Assembly (NCBI GenBank): GCA_028564705.1
Contig: JAPXFQ010002161.1
Coordinates: 124,001-188,000 of the forward strand
Direction of reading: 5' to 3'
Length of the DNA: 64,000 nt
Source of the DNA: Apricaphanius iberus
Lineage: Eukaryota > Chordata > Actinopteri > Cyprinodontiformes > Aphaniidae
The translations under genes and the position numbers were made by a program. Below, piece by piece: positions 34,616 to 48,188 of this stretch. The stretch's first letter is position 1. Each line of letters opens with the position of its first letter. The notes beneath the pieces were generated by a model. It was given only the letters and a program-made list of their open reading frames with translations, was not told where the DNA came from and did not search any database.

Positions 34616-37600
34616 CGCTTCCACTATGGGAATTCAAGGTAATTTTACCAGAACCTCAAAGTATGTAGATGTTTCCACTACTCTAGGTCGGTGCGACAGG
34701 GACTGTTTCAGGAACCAACGAAGTACCAGTCTAGGGTTATGTACTTGGAAATGGCCTGGTAGAGTTGCTGAGTGGGAGCTGTAGTTAAGTCATAATGATT
34801 AATTATAAATCAGGGGGAAATGAGCAGACATCACCAAACAACTGGCTCTGTAAAAAGTTATTGGCAAAGCAGTTAATAACACACTGGCAAACAGAAACAC
34901 AACAGCAATTCCTTCTTCTATGTACATTTCTTGTTATTTCTGCTGCTGTTGTCCGCTTTGGGGCTTATAAGGGAAACTGCTTACTACTGAGAGAGTCGTG
35001 ATGTGCGACATCTTAGCTAATTCCATAAAGGTTGTGGGGACACAACAGCTGAGAGGAGCAGGCCAACAGAGGAGATGACGGGGGGCGAGGAGACATGGGC
35101 GACCGCCAGGTCTGCTGCAGCCGTTGTGGTACTGGTGATACTAGTTTACCCCTGATGTGTGACAACAATACTTGTGCCCATAACTGAGCTTGTGGTTTGC
35201 AGGTGCACTGCTCTGTGTAGCACTGCTCTGTCTAGCACAAAAGAACGAATATGGACCTGCTCCCCTCGCAAGCAAATCACCCAATCCATTCCTGGTAACA
35301 ATTTCATTGACGTAACACTGTTCCATGTCACATTTGTGGCTTCTATGCACATTTTACCTAAGGCTCCGTGAGAATTTGCCTGACTGCCGTAGGCCAGTCT
35401 TTAAATGTCAGGTCAATGAGCCACAGTTGGGAAAACCTTTCCACTGTGAAGTGGAAGGTCGTTCGCTAATGTCAATATACCGTTCTGACACTATGCATGC
35501 ATTTTTATTAAAATTAAAATTATAAGTAAACCTGCGGTTGATAAAGTCAAGCTAAAAAAACATATTTCTGTTTTTTTAGTATCAAATTGAAATCAGAAAT
35601 TGTTGCCTAAACAATACAATAAACGTTTTCCCCTTAGTTAAAATATATAGCATTAGAAATTGTGGCAACATGAGGTTCAATGCTGGATCAGCAGGTGTGA
35701 CAGAATGCAGCTTTTCCTCCCTGTCATGGCCTCATACCAGGCCAGTATGGGCTTGTTTCAAAGGCAGTAAGCTCTCAGTTTCCACCCTGCATGTCAGAAC
35801 CTGAGTGAATGGGATCACAGACAACCCTCTGAAATCTTTTTACTAAAGGGGAAAAATGTAGCCACAACAAAGGCAAAATTAATGAATGAGGAAGAGATTT
35901 CTTACCTATAGACTTAGAACATATATTTTGTTTCCTATTTTAATTAAAATTTCTTCATATTTTTCGAACCACATGTTTATATCAAATTTGAATCATCATG
36001 AATGTATGTTTCCCCCCCTAAAGTATGTAACTTTTATATTTTTAGGATTTTCTCCAATTCACACAGGGTCAAAATTAAACATACAGGCTAAAATATATAA
36101 CCATTCTCAGCATGAGCAAGGTTCTGGCATAATTTTGGCTGAATATTTGATGTTCTTTTAATAAGTAATAATAAACATAATTTAAATTGGTTGGTCTACT
36201 GGCTACTAGTCTACTTGACGCAGGTTAGCCTGCTTCATCTAGTCAAAGCCAGTTTTGAAATGTATTTGAGACATTTTGAGACCATTTTCCCGTTTGAACT
36301 TGTGTCCAGGTTCCAACCTTTTTGATGTTGATGCTAAAATTTTTTTTATAGATGTACAATTAATTTTGTAAAAGTACCACTGGTAACAAATAACTCCTTA
36401 GCATGATGCTACACACATCATGCTTAACATTTGGTACAGGGTTCCTTGCCTTAAGTTTCATCTCCTTGAAACATTGATCTTGTTTCGGCAGCCATGTAGC
36501 TCAATCCTAGCCTATACCATGCCTTTACAATGTTTCCTAAGAAGTCGTCATGAAAGTTTTTACTTTGATGGATTGGTCTCTGTCTTAATCATTACCCTCC
36601 AAGTCCATAATGAGGTTAAATTTATCTCATGCCTTTTCAGCATTTTTGACGACTTTCTGATTAGTGCCTCCTGATTTTTTTTTTTATATCCATCCTAAGG
36701 AAATTTGTTTTAATCTGTGACAGTTTGTGCCAGAGGATTTAAACTGTTCTGGTTTTGTAATAAATAAAGCAAGGTAACTTCTGAAATGTTCTCTCTAAAG
36801 CCCAGATCTCAATTCTGTTACTTGTGTCCTATGCTTAAAATTCATTTAAAATAAATTACCAATTCTGCGTGAAGAAGCAGTGAACTATCCAATCAAAATA
36901 TCATAAAAGCAGACAGAAAAAGGGTTAAGATACAACTTGCTGAGGGACATTTAATGGAATATTATTAAAGATCTGTGTATAGATTGCAACTTTTATGTTT
37001 TCTTATGAGCATGACTCTGAAACATCTTTTCAACTATCATAAACTAGTATATTAAAAAAAGAAAAACTGCAAGCCCCAAATTAATACATCATTTATGTCC
37101 ACAATGAATATTTGTAAACTTCTGACAAAAACTGTATTTTGATGTTGCAGTTTAATCACTTGGCTGCTTTCAGTTCTACGTCAGGTTTGAATTTAAATAA
37201 GCCGTCAAAAAATCTTCAGTAGAGTTGTTAGAACTCTCTCATCCTCTCATGTTCATCTCTTCACCTCTTCCTCTTGGGGTAAAAATCTGAGTTCCAAGTT
37301 GAGAAGCAAGGAAAATTTTATGACAAGAGTTGTATATTTAATTATCATTGAATCAAAAAATGTCAAGACTATACAGATACAATTTTAGATGTGTACTAGT
37401 TATGTAGTTGTATATTTTTCCTGTAGGTGGCAGTAACACAATGCTCTGTGGCTGTGGGATTTTTATATTTTTTACATTAAAACTGATTTTCTATGTTATC
37501 TTATAGAATTTTCTTGGTAGAAATTATGATCTATTATGAAACACTTCATATTTGTTGCTGAAATTATAAAAAATGATTAATAGGAAACAAGGTTCCTAAT

Positions 37601-38129
37601 TTCATACCTGTTGTTGCTTTCCTAAAGGGTTTATTGCAGCTGTGCTTAAAAAAATGGAATATCCAACAGATTTTTAATGCACTAATTTCTGATGAGATTA
37701 ATCTATGCTTTTGTTTCTGTTGCAGTGGAATCTGCAAAAATGCATGGCTGTATTACCCAGATACTGAAAATAAATTGAACCGAGATGCATTCATTTGTTG
37801 GCAGGCTTTACAGAGCTGCTTGACACACTTGAGTGTATTTAAATGGTTTGTTTGTGTGTAGGCGTGCGTGTTAGCTGCAGTGTGTGCTCATTCCACGCCT
37901 GGTAGCTCCACTACAAAGTGAAGGAAGCGCTGCTACTCAGGAAAATGGGCCATTTTCTTCTCCTGGGGTAAATAAACTATGTCGACGGAAGGGGATGTGG
38001 CTGTGTTGTTTGTTTTTTAGGAGGGTAAGGGCAATGTCTGTGACAACTGCAGGTCGCAGAGAGACTTGGAGTTTTGCTATGCAGCAGCCAAAGTAAACCA
38101 TCTTGAATTATTGCTTGACACAGTTCATG
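34616..38129 (+). other. dock9 intron 1, mostly unannotated
   Basis: There is no gene. About 36395-36680 (ATGATGCTACACACATCATG, then GGTACAGGGTTCC) resembles degraded DNA-transposon debris. About 34600-35470 has loosely inverted CTTCCACT motifs at its ends, but the match is too weak to call an element. The rest is AT-rich. Confidence 0.45.
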
Positions 38130-38895
38130 ATGTATTTCCTGCTGCTTGAAGTATTTTAGAAGTTGTAGTATATATATAAACTCCAGCTTGAAGAAGTTTT
38201 GAGATGTTTTTCCAGGTATTTGTTGGAACCACTTCACTAGTGCAGGAAACACTGCCCAGAGTGCTTCAATAGCCAAAGGCACTACAGTTGGCTTCACCTG
38301 TCAGGTTCTGTGTAGGTATCATCTGAGCCCTTGGTATTTCTCTAGTTTCTTGAGTCCCTATTTTTCTGATCTTTCCATCATTTGAGATGGCCACATTGAT
38401 CACACAGACTGTCCTCTGCTGGTTATCAGTGACCATAGTGTCTGGTTGTTTGGCCATCACCATTCTGTTTGGATCTGCATGTTCCAAAGAGGGTCCTAGC
38501 TTGGTCATTCTCCACCACCTTTGGAGTTGATTCCCACTTTAACCTAGGGGTCTAAAGTTCGTATGCCTCACAGATGTTTTGGTACACTATACCAGCCACT
38601 TGGTTATGCCATTCTATTTTTTTCCTGCTAGTCTTAAACCCTGCTGTTAGTTGCTTGATTGTTTCTGAGGCCTTTTTGCTCAACCTGCACCTGCGATCTT
38701 TCTTCTTTGCTTTCCTTAAGCCCGACCCTCTTTAGACATTGGTATGATTTGGTCATATCAGCCACTTCAGCGGTCTGTCGGTGGTAGATCCCATGCAATT
38801 GTTTCTCCTCCCATGATGGTTCCTGCAGCTCTTTCTCTTCCGCTTTCCACTGTGTGAGAGATTCACTGAGCACTTCATCGCTCTTGGCCATCTTC
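38130..38895 (-). pseudogene. C-terminal fragment of a different LINE
   Basis: The minus strand gives, in order, WEEKQLHGIYHRQTAEVADM and KSYQCLKRVGLKES; then PNRMVMAKQPDTMV and NQQRTVCVINVAISNDGKIRK; then PTVVPLAIEALWAVFPALVK and WFQQIPGKTSQ. These are the post-RT segments of a non-LTR element family common in fish. Frameshifts break it into three open frames. It is unrelated in sequence to the CR1/L2 copies in the same intron. Confidence 0.75.
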
Positions 38896-41284
38896 TCGAT
38901 GTATTCTTGTAGCTTGGATGTTTAATCTTGAATAGTGGCTCTGATGCTCAGTGGACCTCTACCTCCCTCTGTGCGCTTAGTGTTAACTCTTTACATGATT
39001 TCAGTCAAGGCTTTGACTAGGCAACTCAAAAGAATCAGAGTGGGACTTATTGGTTTGATTTGGACTATTTCTTGCTGCCTAACACAAGTTCACTTGAGAT
39101 TAGGCTCACAATTGGCCAGTTATTCTCCTTCAGAGTTTTAGATAGCAGAGTTAATGGTTTCATCTCTACTACCAAATCATCTAGGTCCCAAGACCATCAC
39201 TATGTCAAATCCATGTTTGGATTTAGATATGTTTTTGTTTATTTTCCTTAGATGTTGTTAGTTTGATAACAGACTCTCATATAGATGCCACTTTGCTCAA
39301 TGTCTTTCATATTCTTCAATAAAATAAACTGACCTTTAATGGAGCAAATGTGAACTCTTGGATGTATCCTGGTGTGCTCTTGAAGTAATTTTGCTTAGGT
39401 GAGGATTTTATGGTAATAGATAATGGGCCGCCCTGTGATTTGCTGGAGTCTCAAAGTCTTCGAAATGGCTCTAACTCTTTCTAGACTGATTAGGGTATGA
39501 TATCTGACTTTCGGGGAACTTTTATCCTACTTCATGTTACCAGAAGAGTTCTGTTTAGTTGATTTATTAATTTGTTATTTTTTTCCCTAGTAAATTATAT
39601 CATCTTTTAAAAAGTGCTTTATGTATTTAGGTTACCTTTGTCCAATGCTAATATTTGCTTGATGATTGATAAAACTGTTAAGTGGTAAAAGAAAGCAAAA
39701 ATGCTTGCAACCTGTAAGTGGTTCATAACTCTTTCATGGCACTGAGGTTTGCATTTTAAAAACTGTGAGGCCTTTTGGTTTGTTGACATTCCAATCCTAT
39801 CTTTGCAGCCCACCCACATGTGTAGCTACAGGGCTGTACCCACAACAAAAGCCTTTGGTAGCCGTTTCAAATGTTTCCTTCTATAATTATTTTTAAAGTT
39901 CCATGTTGTTTAGCATGACTCCTGCCTTTAAGATTCACCAATAAGACTCAAGTTGTTGAACTTTGGCGTCTGTGTCAGTAGCCACAAAACTTCCCAGTTG
40001 TTAGATGTCCTGTTGGCTTTTGGTGGACAGGAGGCAGAGAGAGGTGGGTTTGTTATGACAGAATTGACTCTCACATCAGCAGGAAACAGCCACTTCCCTT
40101 TAGCAGTCCCAGTGGGGTTTCAGCTGGTAACTTGCTCTGTTTGATCATCCCTGTCGTGCTGGCTTTGTGGGAGATGTCTCTGCAGTCTACACCTCTTTGG
40201 GATCCCAATCAGGACAAACAGGCAAAAACACACACATCTTTCTGCAGAGACTGGGAATGAATACAGGACCATCTGTAGACTTGGACGGTTTTTTTTAGAT
40301 AAAATGCCAGCTCCCTCTAAACTCGCCCTTAATCACACAGGGATATTTCTGCCTTTTTTGTGTGCACTCCTTAGTGTGAAGCAGGAAACTCAACTTTACT
40401 CCTCTCATCAGCTTTGATGTGTGGAACTCAGCTCCACCCAATGCTTTACTACTAAAACAGCTTGAAATAGATTCCTTTTTTAAGTTACAACTGGCCAGCT
40501 GAGACTCCAACATGCTGCAGATGTGAGCAGCATGTAAATTCAGCTGCAGCAGAGAGGGACAGGTCTAATATGATTTGTTTTCACAAAATAGAATTGGGAT
40601 GCAACAGTGCTGTTTTAAAACACCCCACATGATGTTCCATGATTTTACATGCACAGATGGAATAAATTAAATTTTGAAGCATGGAATTAAATAGGTTTTA
40701 TGCAATGGAGATTAGTTTACCTGAAATAAAGTGTTTCGGTCCAGCTGTTAAACGCTAGTACCATTTTCTTTTCTCCATCTTTTCCCTTTCAGTGTGTGAG
40801 TTTGTCATTCACAATTTTTGTGCTGGTATAGTAGCCAAATGTTGCCAAAAAAACATATGACATTAGGTGCTGCATACTGCCACAGTCCCCGAGACAAAAT
40901 AGTAGTGATATTTTCAGCTAAAACATCAGTTTATAAGATAAAAATTTATACTGTGATGTGTCTAGTCAGGAAAAGGAAGTCTGGAGAAATGTCTGAGAAC
41001 AGTTTTTTAAGACCTTCGTACCCTGGGATTTTAAACCTGGCTCTGTGGAGAACCCTGTCTGGATGTAATTCAGCACAGTTGAGAATGGCCACTTTCAAGA
41101 AATTATTTTGGTGTATAGTGTAATTTCTGCTTCAGTTCGGGCTAAAATTGTTACTCTGATATGTCCTTTTTCCATAATAGGCGACTTTATAGTGGTGGGT
41201 CATGCATTTGTTTTGTAAAACACAGCAGCAGTGGATGGAAGCAGTTAAAAGTCTCACTTTTGTTTGAACAAATGAACCAAACAA
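38896..41284 (+). other. dock9 intron 1, no gene supported
   Basis: The part next to the LINE fragment (to about 39300) may be more of the same element but shows no clear protein motif. The rest is AT-rich intron without recognisable features. Confidence 0.45.
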
Positions 41285-43302
41285 AGTCCTATTTGTAAAC
41301 ATATATAGACCACGAAAACACAAACTTTTTTAACGACTTCAATGACCTTTGCTCTGCAATATGTCTAGACTATGACCAGATAGCAATTGTGGGAGATTTC
41401 AACATCCATACGGACAAGTCTCAAGATAGCAGAACAAAAGCACTAATGACGCCCTTCATAACTTTGACCTAACCCAGCACATTAATGAGCCAACACATAA
41501 CCGAGGACACACTCTGGTCCTACGTATTAGCAAAGACTTAAATTTCTCTAACATAGTAAAACCACTGATAAAAAATGCTTCCTTAAAGATAGCTTGGCTG
41601 AAAAGTTTTAACTGATGTACACTCCAACCTTATCTAAATCACCTACATCCACCAACACACATTCAGTAAACAAACTGACAGATGAATTTCTATCCAAAAT
41701 CTCAGACATGATGGATAAGATTGCGCCACTCGAGGTTAAAACTGTCTCTAGCAAAAAGATGTCTGTGGAGAAGCGATCGACTGGAATGCAATGAAAAAAG
41801 GGAGTGCTTGTGAGTCGAGAGAAAATGGTGTGAAATTCGACTCCAGGTTCATTATGAGGTACATAAAGAGAGACTGAACAAGTATCAAGTAACCTTAAAG
41901 TGTGCAAGGGAATCATTCTTTTCTTATATTATTCACAAACTACAATAATGCTAGGACATTATTTGCTACAGTGGAGAGACTAACTCCTCCATTGACAGAA
42001 CCCCTGAACTAAACTCCACCAGGGCCTGTAATGAATTTGCCAGCTTCTTTAATGAAAAGATCTTGAATATCAGAAGGTCGATCAGTACATCAGCTCCAAC
42101 CCCAATACCAACTATGAGCCCAATTAACACCCATGCAGAGAAAATGACTCCTTTCCAAACAATAAATCAATCGAGCTTCAATGAAATTATTGACAAACTA
42201 AGCTCTGCCACCTGCTGCTTGGAAACGTTACCAACAACTTTTCTAAAAAATAATTAACTAGTCCTTCCTATCAGCTGTCTTCCCCAAAGCCTTAAAAACA
42301 GCAGTTAAACCAATACTAAAAAAGAAGAACCTAGATAGCACGTTAATGCAAAACTACAGACCAATCTCTAATCTCCCATTTATCGGTAAAATTCTTGAAA
42401 AAGTTGTATTCCAACAATTAAATAGTTTCCTAACAATAAACAACCACTTTGAGATTTATCAGTTTGGTTTTTGTAGGTACCACAGCACAGATACAGCCCT
42501 GGTCAAAGTCTTCGATGACATCCGTACAAATACTGACCGTGGTAAAACCACAGTACTGGTACTATTAGACCTCAGTGCAGCGTTTGACTCTGTTGACCAT
42601 GATATTTTACTGGAACTTCTAGAGAGCTGGGTCGAACTCTCTGGTATGGCACTTGACTGGTTCAAATCTTACCCCAAGGACAGGAATTTGTTTGTGTCGA
42701 TTAGCCAATTCTCATCACAAAACACAGAAATCACATGCGAGGTCCCCCAGGCTCCATCCTAGGGCCCCTCCTATTTAGCTTCTACATGCTCCCACTAGGC
42801 CAAATTATAACCTCCAATGCTATTAACTACCACAACTATGCCAACGACACTCAGCTTTATATCTCAATGTCACCATGTGATGTTAAACCCATCCAAACCC
42901 TTAATAAATGCATGGAGCAACTTAACAACTGGATGTCCCATAGTCTCCTCCAACTGAACAAAACCAAAACCAAAGTACTTATCTTTGGACCCAAAGAAGA
43001 TCGACTACATATCAGTAATCAGCTTAAACAGGCCCAACTAGAAACTACCAACCAGACCAGGAATCTAGATGTAATAATGGACTCAGACTTGAACCTCCAG
43101 GGTCACATAAAGGCAATAACAAGGCCAGTTTTCTATCACCTGAGGAACAATTCCAGGATTAAAGGACTGATGACACAACGAAACCTGACTTGATTACTGT
43201 AACAGTATCTTCACAGGTCTACCTGAAAAAATCAAGCACCTGGAATTGCCTTGTGTTGAAAAATGTGCTTTACAAATAAAATTGCCTTGCCTTGATTTAC
43301 CT
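41285..43302 (+). mobile_element. CR1/L2-group LINE, 5' truncated
   Basis: It runs from inside the endonuclease domain (VNIYRPRKHK at about 41295, VGDFNIHTDK at about 41390) through the RT to a 3' tail (AATTGCCTTGTGTTGAAAAA, TTTACAAATAAAATTGCC). It has the same tail as the minus-strand copy at 17-19 kb, so they are one family in opposite orientations. Confidence 0.87.
41385..43190 (+). pseudogene. Decayed LINE endonuclease/reverse transcriptase
   Basis: The endonuclease part shows VGDFNIHTD, INEPTHNRGHTL and LRISKDLNF, broken by shifts. The RT part reads NYRPISNLPFIGKILEKVVF, HSTDTALVKVFDDIRTN and LLDLSAAFDSVDHDILLELL in one open frame (42346-42762). After a frameshift it continues with [35 protein letters not shown] and [20 protein letters not shown] (to 43193). 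The catalytic YADD is YAND, so one Asp is lost. A deletion of part of the linker lies near 42240-42280. Confidence 0.86.
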
Positions 43303-46300
43303 TGACTTTTTATCTTCTTAATCAGCCTTTTCTACCTCAGATTTTAACTGCACTACAGCAAAGAAAATGGCTGTAAGAATGAAAAAAATAAAATTGGGGA
43401 GTACTATTTTCTTCTACTCATCTATATCTTAGTGCCACAGATACATAAAAAACAAGAGGCAAAAAACAGTTTAGGAAATTGACAGATTAATCGTTCCATG
43501 ACAAACCAATAATTAAACCTGAAATGGGCTGGTCAGATCCATAACTAGATTAGCAACATTGGTCATTGGTTGTATCATTCTCCAATGAAATATATAATAT
43601 AATAGCCGGTTGAGACTTATCATGGTTTCTTAATGCCCAGCTATTCACTCCAACTATGGACTGCTGGAGACCACTGCAACTTGGCTGAAGTCCAAGATGC
43701 AAATAAAGATGTCCCTAAATTGTGAAGGTACTCTAGAGTGCATTTAGTCTGGTGGAGTATTGATTACACTGAGCTAGCATCTGTGTCACAGTCAGCTGGA
43801 TGGAGCTGCTTCACATAAGTACAAGAGAGAAAAAAAAAAACACTACTACACATTATGACTCAGCAATTACATCTAAATGTAATCATTCAAAAAAACAAAG
43901 CTATGCAATTAAAATGAACCTTGTTAATTAAAAGATATTGGCCAAAATGGGTTCAACTGTAGGAAATGTTTGGGCACCCTACCAGCTGGTAGCTAGTTTT
44001 ACAGCCTTTAACTTAAATAACTCCAGTGAGCTACTTCTTGTTGCTATCTTCCAGCCTCTACCCTCAGTCTAAGAATCTCCACATTTCACTTGCAGCTGAG
44101 ATGTTTGAAATGTTTCTTCCATTCACAGCCAATTCCAGTTAGATTCAAATCTGGGCTTCCCATTTCGTGGTTCTCAACCAGTGATTGGTGAATATGCTAC
44201 TATGTCCAGTTCTTCTTTCACTATGATTTTTATTACAGATAATCTCACATTTTCCTTCAGCATCCTCTGATACACGTTAGAATTCATGGTGGTTTAAATG
44301 TCTGCCACATCAAGACTATTTTCTACACATAATTCTGATCTCACTATAATGTCAGGAGGAAACCAGACTAAATATGAAATGGTTAGACAAGCCAAACTTA
44401 ATTCAAAATGCTAATTCAAAATGTTATAATCATTGGAACCTGATATGATAATGCCTTTGTGTAATTTAGCAATGTGGTGGTGTGCCAATTAATACCAGGA
44501 ATTGCAGTTAAATTGTAGTTTGAATAATGTTTTTTGTTTTGTGTGTGTGTGCATGTTTTAACAGTTTAGTCATACTTCTTAATTTTCCCAGAATGATGAG
44601 GATTTATATTAAAAATTTACTAAAGCATATTTGAAAATTTAGATTTTAGAGCGATTTCAAGATTTTTGGATTCTCCAAGACTACATTGGAGATCGGGGTC
44701 CTTTTTTTGATAGCTTTTATTTGTATATTATGTTTAATAGTTGTAGGAAACGCCATGTAGGACTATCCCATGAACACCTAGGGCCCTCACTCATTATTGC
44801 AGGCATGTTCATACAAGCATATGATAAATCTGTGCCCCCGAGCAAGATGATTTATGATAGCCAGCTGTGTCACTTCAAACGTCTGCTTGTGGTCTGACCA
44901 ACATCTCACTCTTAAGCATGTCGGTGCTCAGCACTAACTAGGAGTTAGGACTTATTTCTGTGTACATCCTTTATATTCAGCACTAACTTGTCTGTTTTTC
45001 GCCTACACAGCTTCAAAAAGGGAGATTTATAACTCTTCAGCTTTCCAGCAGAATACAACTTGTCATTCTATTTAAAACCTTTAAATCCCTCTTTGCAATG
45101 GCAAGAGGATGAAGACTGGATTTTTAGTGTGAAATAAGCAATAAGCTAAAATCAGAAATGCCTTTCCTTTAAGCAATCAAAGCCTCGTCCCTTTGACTCA
45201 CGAACTCAGCAGGTTTTCTGTGCAGTTCGTCTCCTGCTTTCAAATGTAGTTTAGTGTGTCAAGCCGCAATGAAATATTAACACAACAGCGGCATGAGGGA
45301 AAGTATGCTGGTATTTAACACAGCATCATGATGCGAGGAAACGCTCGCTTCAAATGAGCTCTCGCTGTGAGTGAGGATGTGTCTGGATAGATTCATCTGC
45401 ATGTGTTAATATCACACATTAAGGATACTTCTTGAAGCAGTGATGCTTAGAATATGTTCACATGGTTTTATTTTTTGCTGCTGATAATTCTTTTCTTTTG
45501 GACCAGTTGTCACTTTCTGCTTAGAGGTCATCAAGGCCTGTGTGCAGAAAACGGGAAGGAAGAGTCAGGGATAGACAAACCATGGTGAACGTGACCCCGT
45601 TTCCCTGTTTTCCTTTTTATAACCAAGATGTCGGGAGCTTCTCTGTGTTAGAAGCACCCAAACCTTTCTAAAAAGATATATATTACTGATGCAATGATTA
45701 AGTTTTATTGGGTTCTGAGCTGAACCAGATATCTGAATTAAAGTGTATGCTTTTTTTCCTTAAACTTTTTCCCCCCGTTACACTGGTTTGTATTTGTCTC
45801 GTGTTTCAATAGCGCAGGAAGATATTCATGTAAATAATGGCCCATATCCAGCCCAGTTCTCACATTTATTAACTAATTCCCCTATTTCAAACCACTAATT
45901 AGCTATTTCATGAATTCCTCCTTAAAGTTTATTCTTGTAAAAAAACAACTATATCATAGTCACCTATTTTAATTATGTTTGTTGAATTTCTTACATAAAT
46001 GGTCATATAAGTTATCAAATCTCAGTCCAATCCATGCAGTTGTGTGAATATTTATCTGACTGCCTCAAAACACTTACAAATCATTAAACTTCCCTTCGCA
46101 GATGATTGGTTTATCCCTAAATATGAAAAAAATTAGTGACAAAAAACGTAAAGTAATTTTCATTAATTATGAGCAAATCAGTGTTGTATCATGAGAGGTT
46201 GATCGGAGGAACATAAAAAAGTTCATTAAAATAGATTTCAGTTTTATTGAACAACTAAAAATAGAGACATTTACTTGCTTTAATTGTTGAAAATATGTAT

Positions 46301-47579
46301 ATGAAATAAGAAATTGAGAGAAGTTGCAACCATCAGCTCAGTAAAATAGGAGTTACCTATTTTCATCAAATAAGTATTTGAAAATATTTTGGTTCTGATT
46401 AGCTTTGTTATAAACTTTTTTGTAGGGGAAATGTACCTATGTTTATTCAGTCTTTTAACAAACTGTCAAAAATTTTAAATAATTTATCCTATGACAGGTT
46501 GAAGCAGAGAGCTCAACAGAAATAAAATATAGAAACTTACTACAATTTTGTTAGCCAGCCTTTTACTGCTAAAGCACGCTGTCCCAAAACAAAGTTGTTG
46601 TTTTTTATCTTTCTACAAATCACAAAACAGATTTATTGTCTTTTGTTTCTGTTGAACTAAAAGGTTGTCAAAAATCCTATGCTCATCAACAGACTGTCTA
46701 CTAGCAGTAGGTGTTTTTAGCAAGCTATACCAGTTAGCTATAGGACTACACCAGCATTGGCTCCAATACCAACATTGGATTATTTCTGATATGTGGAAAA
46801 ACTTAAGATATCAAGCGGTGACCCTCATAAACCCTAAATGTGAAGAAGAAGAAAAAACTATGATTTTCCCAGGTTTTAAATTGTATCTTTATGTTTCCCT
46901 GCTTATATCCACTGTTTTCCTTATTAGCAGTCCACAGACATTTCATTCAAAGGTCGTCCTTACCAGTGAATCATTTCTTGGTGTTTTCCAAATCTTGAGC
47001 ATGATTCAGTTTTGTTGTTCCACTCCCAGCATCTGTGTGCTTGGCAGAGCAGGAGGCTTGTGATCAAGTGCAGTTAATCCTTTGCAGAAAAAAACCCACT
47101 CCCTGTTTGATGTCTATGCCTGAAAGCTTTAAATCCTTCCATGTCATGGTCTTGTTTTGGAAACAGAGATTTCTGTAAAGCTTGAGCTGGATCACAACCA
47201 GAACTAGGCTTTTCAAAATACTTGGTTTTGCCCATTTGTTTTATTTTCTCTCATATTCAAATTGTGTTTCCTATTATTTTGAAAACATCTGCTGAATCCA
47301 TTTGACATGACTTTCATTAATTATGATTCATACGTTTTTTTTCTGCTGTTGCCCTTATTTTTCCCCCCCAGCTTGAACTAAAAAAGCATTCAGCCATATT
47401 GCTGTTTGCCTGACTGTAGATCAGACGCTCCCTTCGGATATGAACCAGTGCAATATAGTGTAACCCTATTTCTCACAATTACTCATTCCTCTGCTTAAAT
47501 TTCTACTTATTTTATTGAGGGAATATGGAATTCATGAATTTGTCACCTTTTTAAAAAAGAGATAAGAAACTAGAGAAAT
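43303..47579 (+). other. dock9 intron 1 upstream of the second first exon
   Basis: This is AT-rich. About 43930-44350 (starting near ATGTTTGGGCACCC) looks like an old DNA-transposon relic. About 45180-45420 is less AT-biased and could be a conserved non-coding element. An open frame at 46665-47063 starts at TTG and has no domain. Confidence 0.45.
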
Positions 47580-48017
47580 AATTTGGGAATTCAGTAGAGA
47601 GCAAGAAAGTGAATGAGTGAGCGAGTGAGACGGATTGCACAGACAGACACACTGCGGCGAAGCTCAGCATTAGTCGAAGCAGCAGCAGAGCTCTCACAGC
47701 ATCCTTCATCTCCCTCATCCCTCACTCTCTGCTCTGCCTTGCTCACTCACTGTATCTCGTCTGCTGACTGAGGTATTACTATGCACACACTAGGGCAGCT
47801 CACAATTACAGCCTTAAGGGACTACTCTCTTTTTTGAGTGCATACATTTACTCTCTTTGGATTCCTCTGCCTGGAAACTGGCTTTGCATCCTCCCTTGAA
47901 AACCTCTGGATCGTGAGAATCTGAGCTGAATCATGGATCAGAGTGCAGCAGGGAAAGATAAGGGAAACTGGGTCACTAGCGGGCACTCCTGAATAATGCC
48001 CGCTTGGATGTGGAGGA
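47580..48017 (+). promoter_or_regulatory. dock9: Candidate internal promoter and 5' leader of dock9 alternative first exon
   Basis: From about 47600 the sequence changes to GA/CT-rich, CpG-containing DNA typical of a 5' leader (GAGTGAGCGAGTGAGACGG, GAAGCAGCAGCAGAGCTC). At least three upstream ORFs are visible: 47781-47837, 47933-47992, and 47996-48049, which overlaps the main start in another frame. No TATA box was found. The promoter call is inferred from the downstream exon. Confidence 0.4.
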
Positions 48018-48188
48018 ATGGGGTGCACCACCAGCGCCGTTGTTTTTGATGGGCTGCGAACTGTGTTAGAGAGGAACTGCAGTGGCTACATCTGTAAGGA
48101 AGCTGCCGAGCCTGCTGGGCCATCTGAGGCTGAGAGGGCGCTGAGTCGGAGAGAGTCGCGTGTCATACCAAAACCTAGAATACTTAAG
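48018..48188 (+). CDS. dock9: dock9 alternative first exon with MGCTTS N-terminus
   Basis: The ATG at 48018 has G at -3 and G at +4. It opens 57 codons beginning MGCTTSAVVFDGLRTVLERN and ending PKPRILK, and the exon finishes in phase 0 at AAG|GTGTGT (GT at 48189). That phase fits exon 2 at 60399 exactly. Gly2 and Ser6 match the N-myristoylation pattern and Cys3 could be palmitoylated, so this isoform may be membrane-anchored, unlike the one from exon 1. From memory it resembles an alternative N-terminus reported for vertebrate DOCK9, but I could not check this. The alternative is an open frame by chance; the Kozak site, open frame, donor and phase together argue against that. Confidence 0.72.

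Noticed and set aside
34600..35470. DNA element with CTTCCACT ends
   Set aside because: The inverted match is short and loose, and no target duplication was found.
46665..47063. 132-codon open frame
   Set aside because: It starts at TTG, shows no domain, has ordinary intron composition, and has no splice site in a usable phase.
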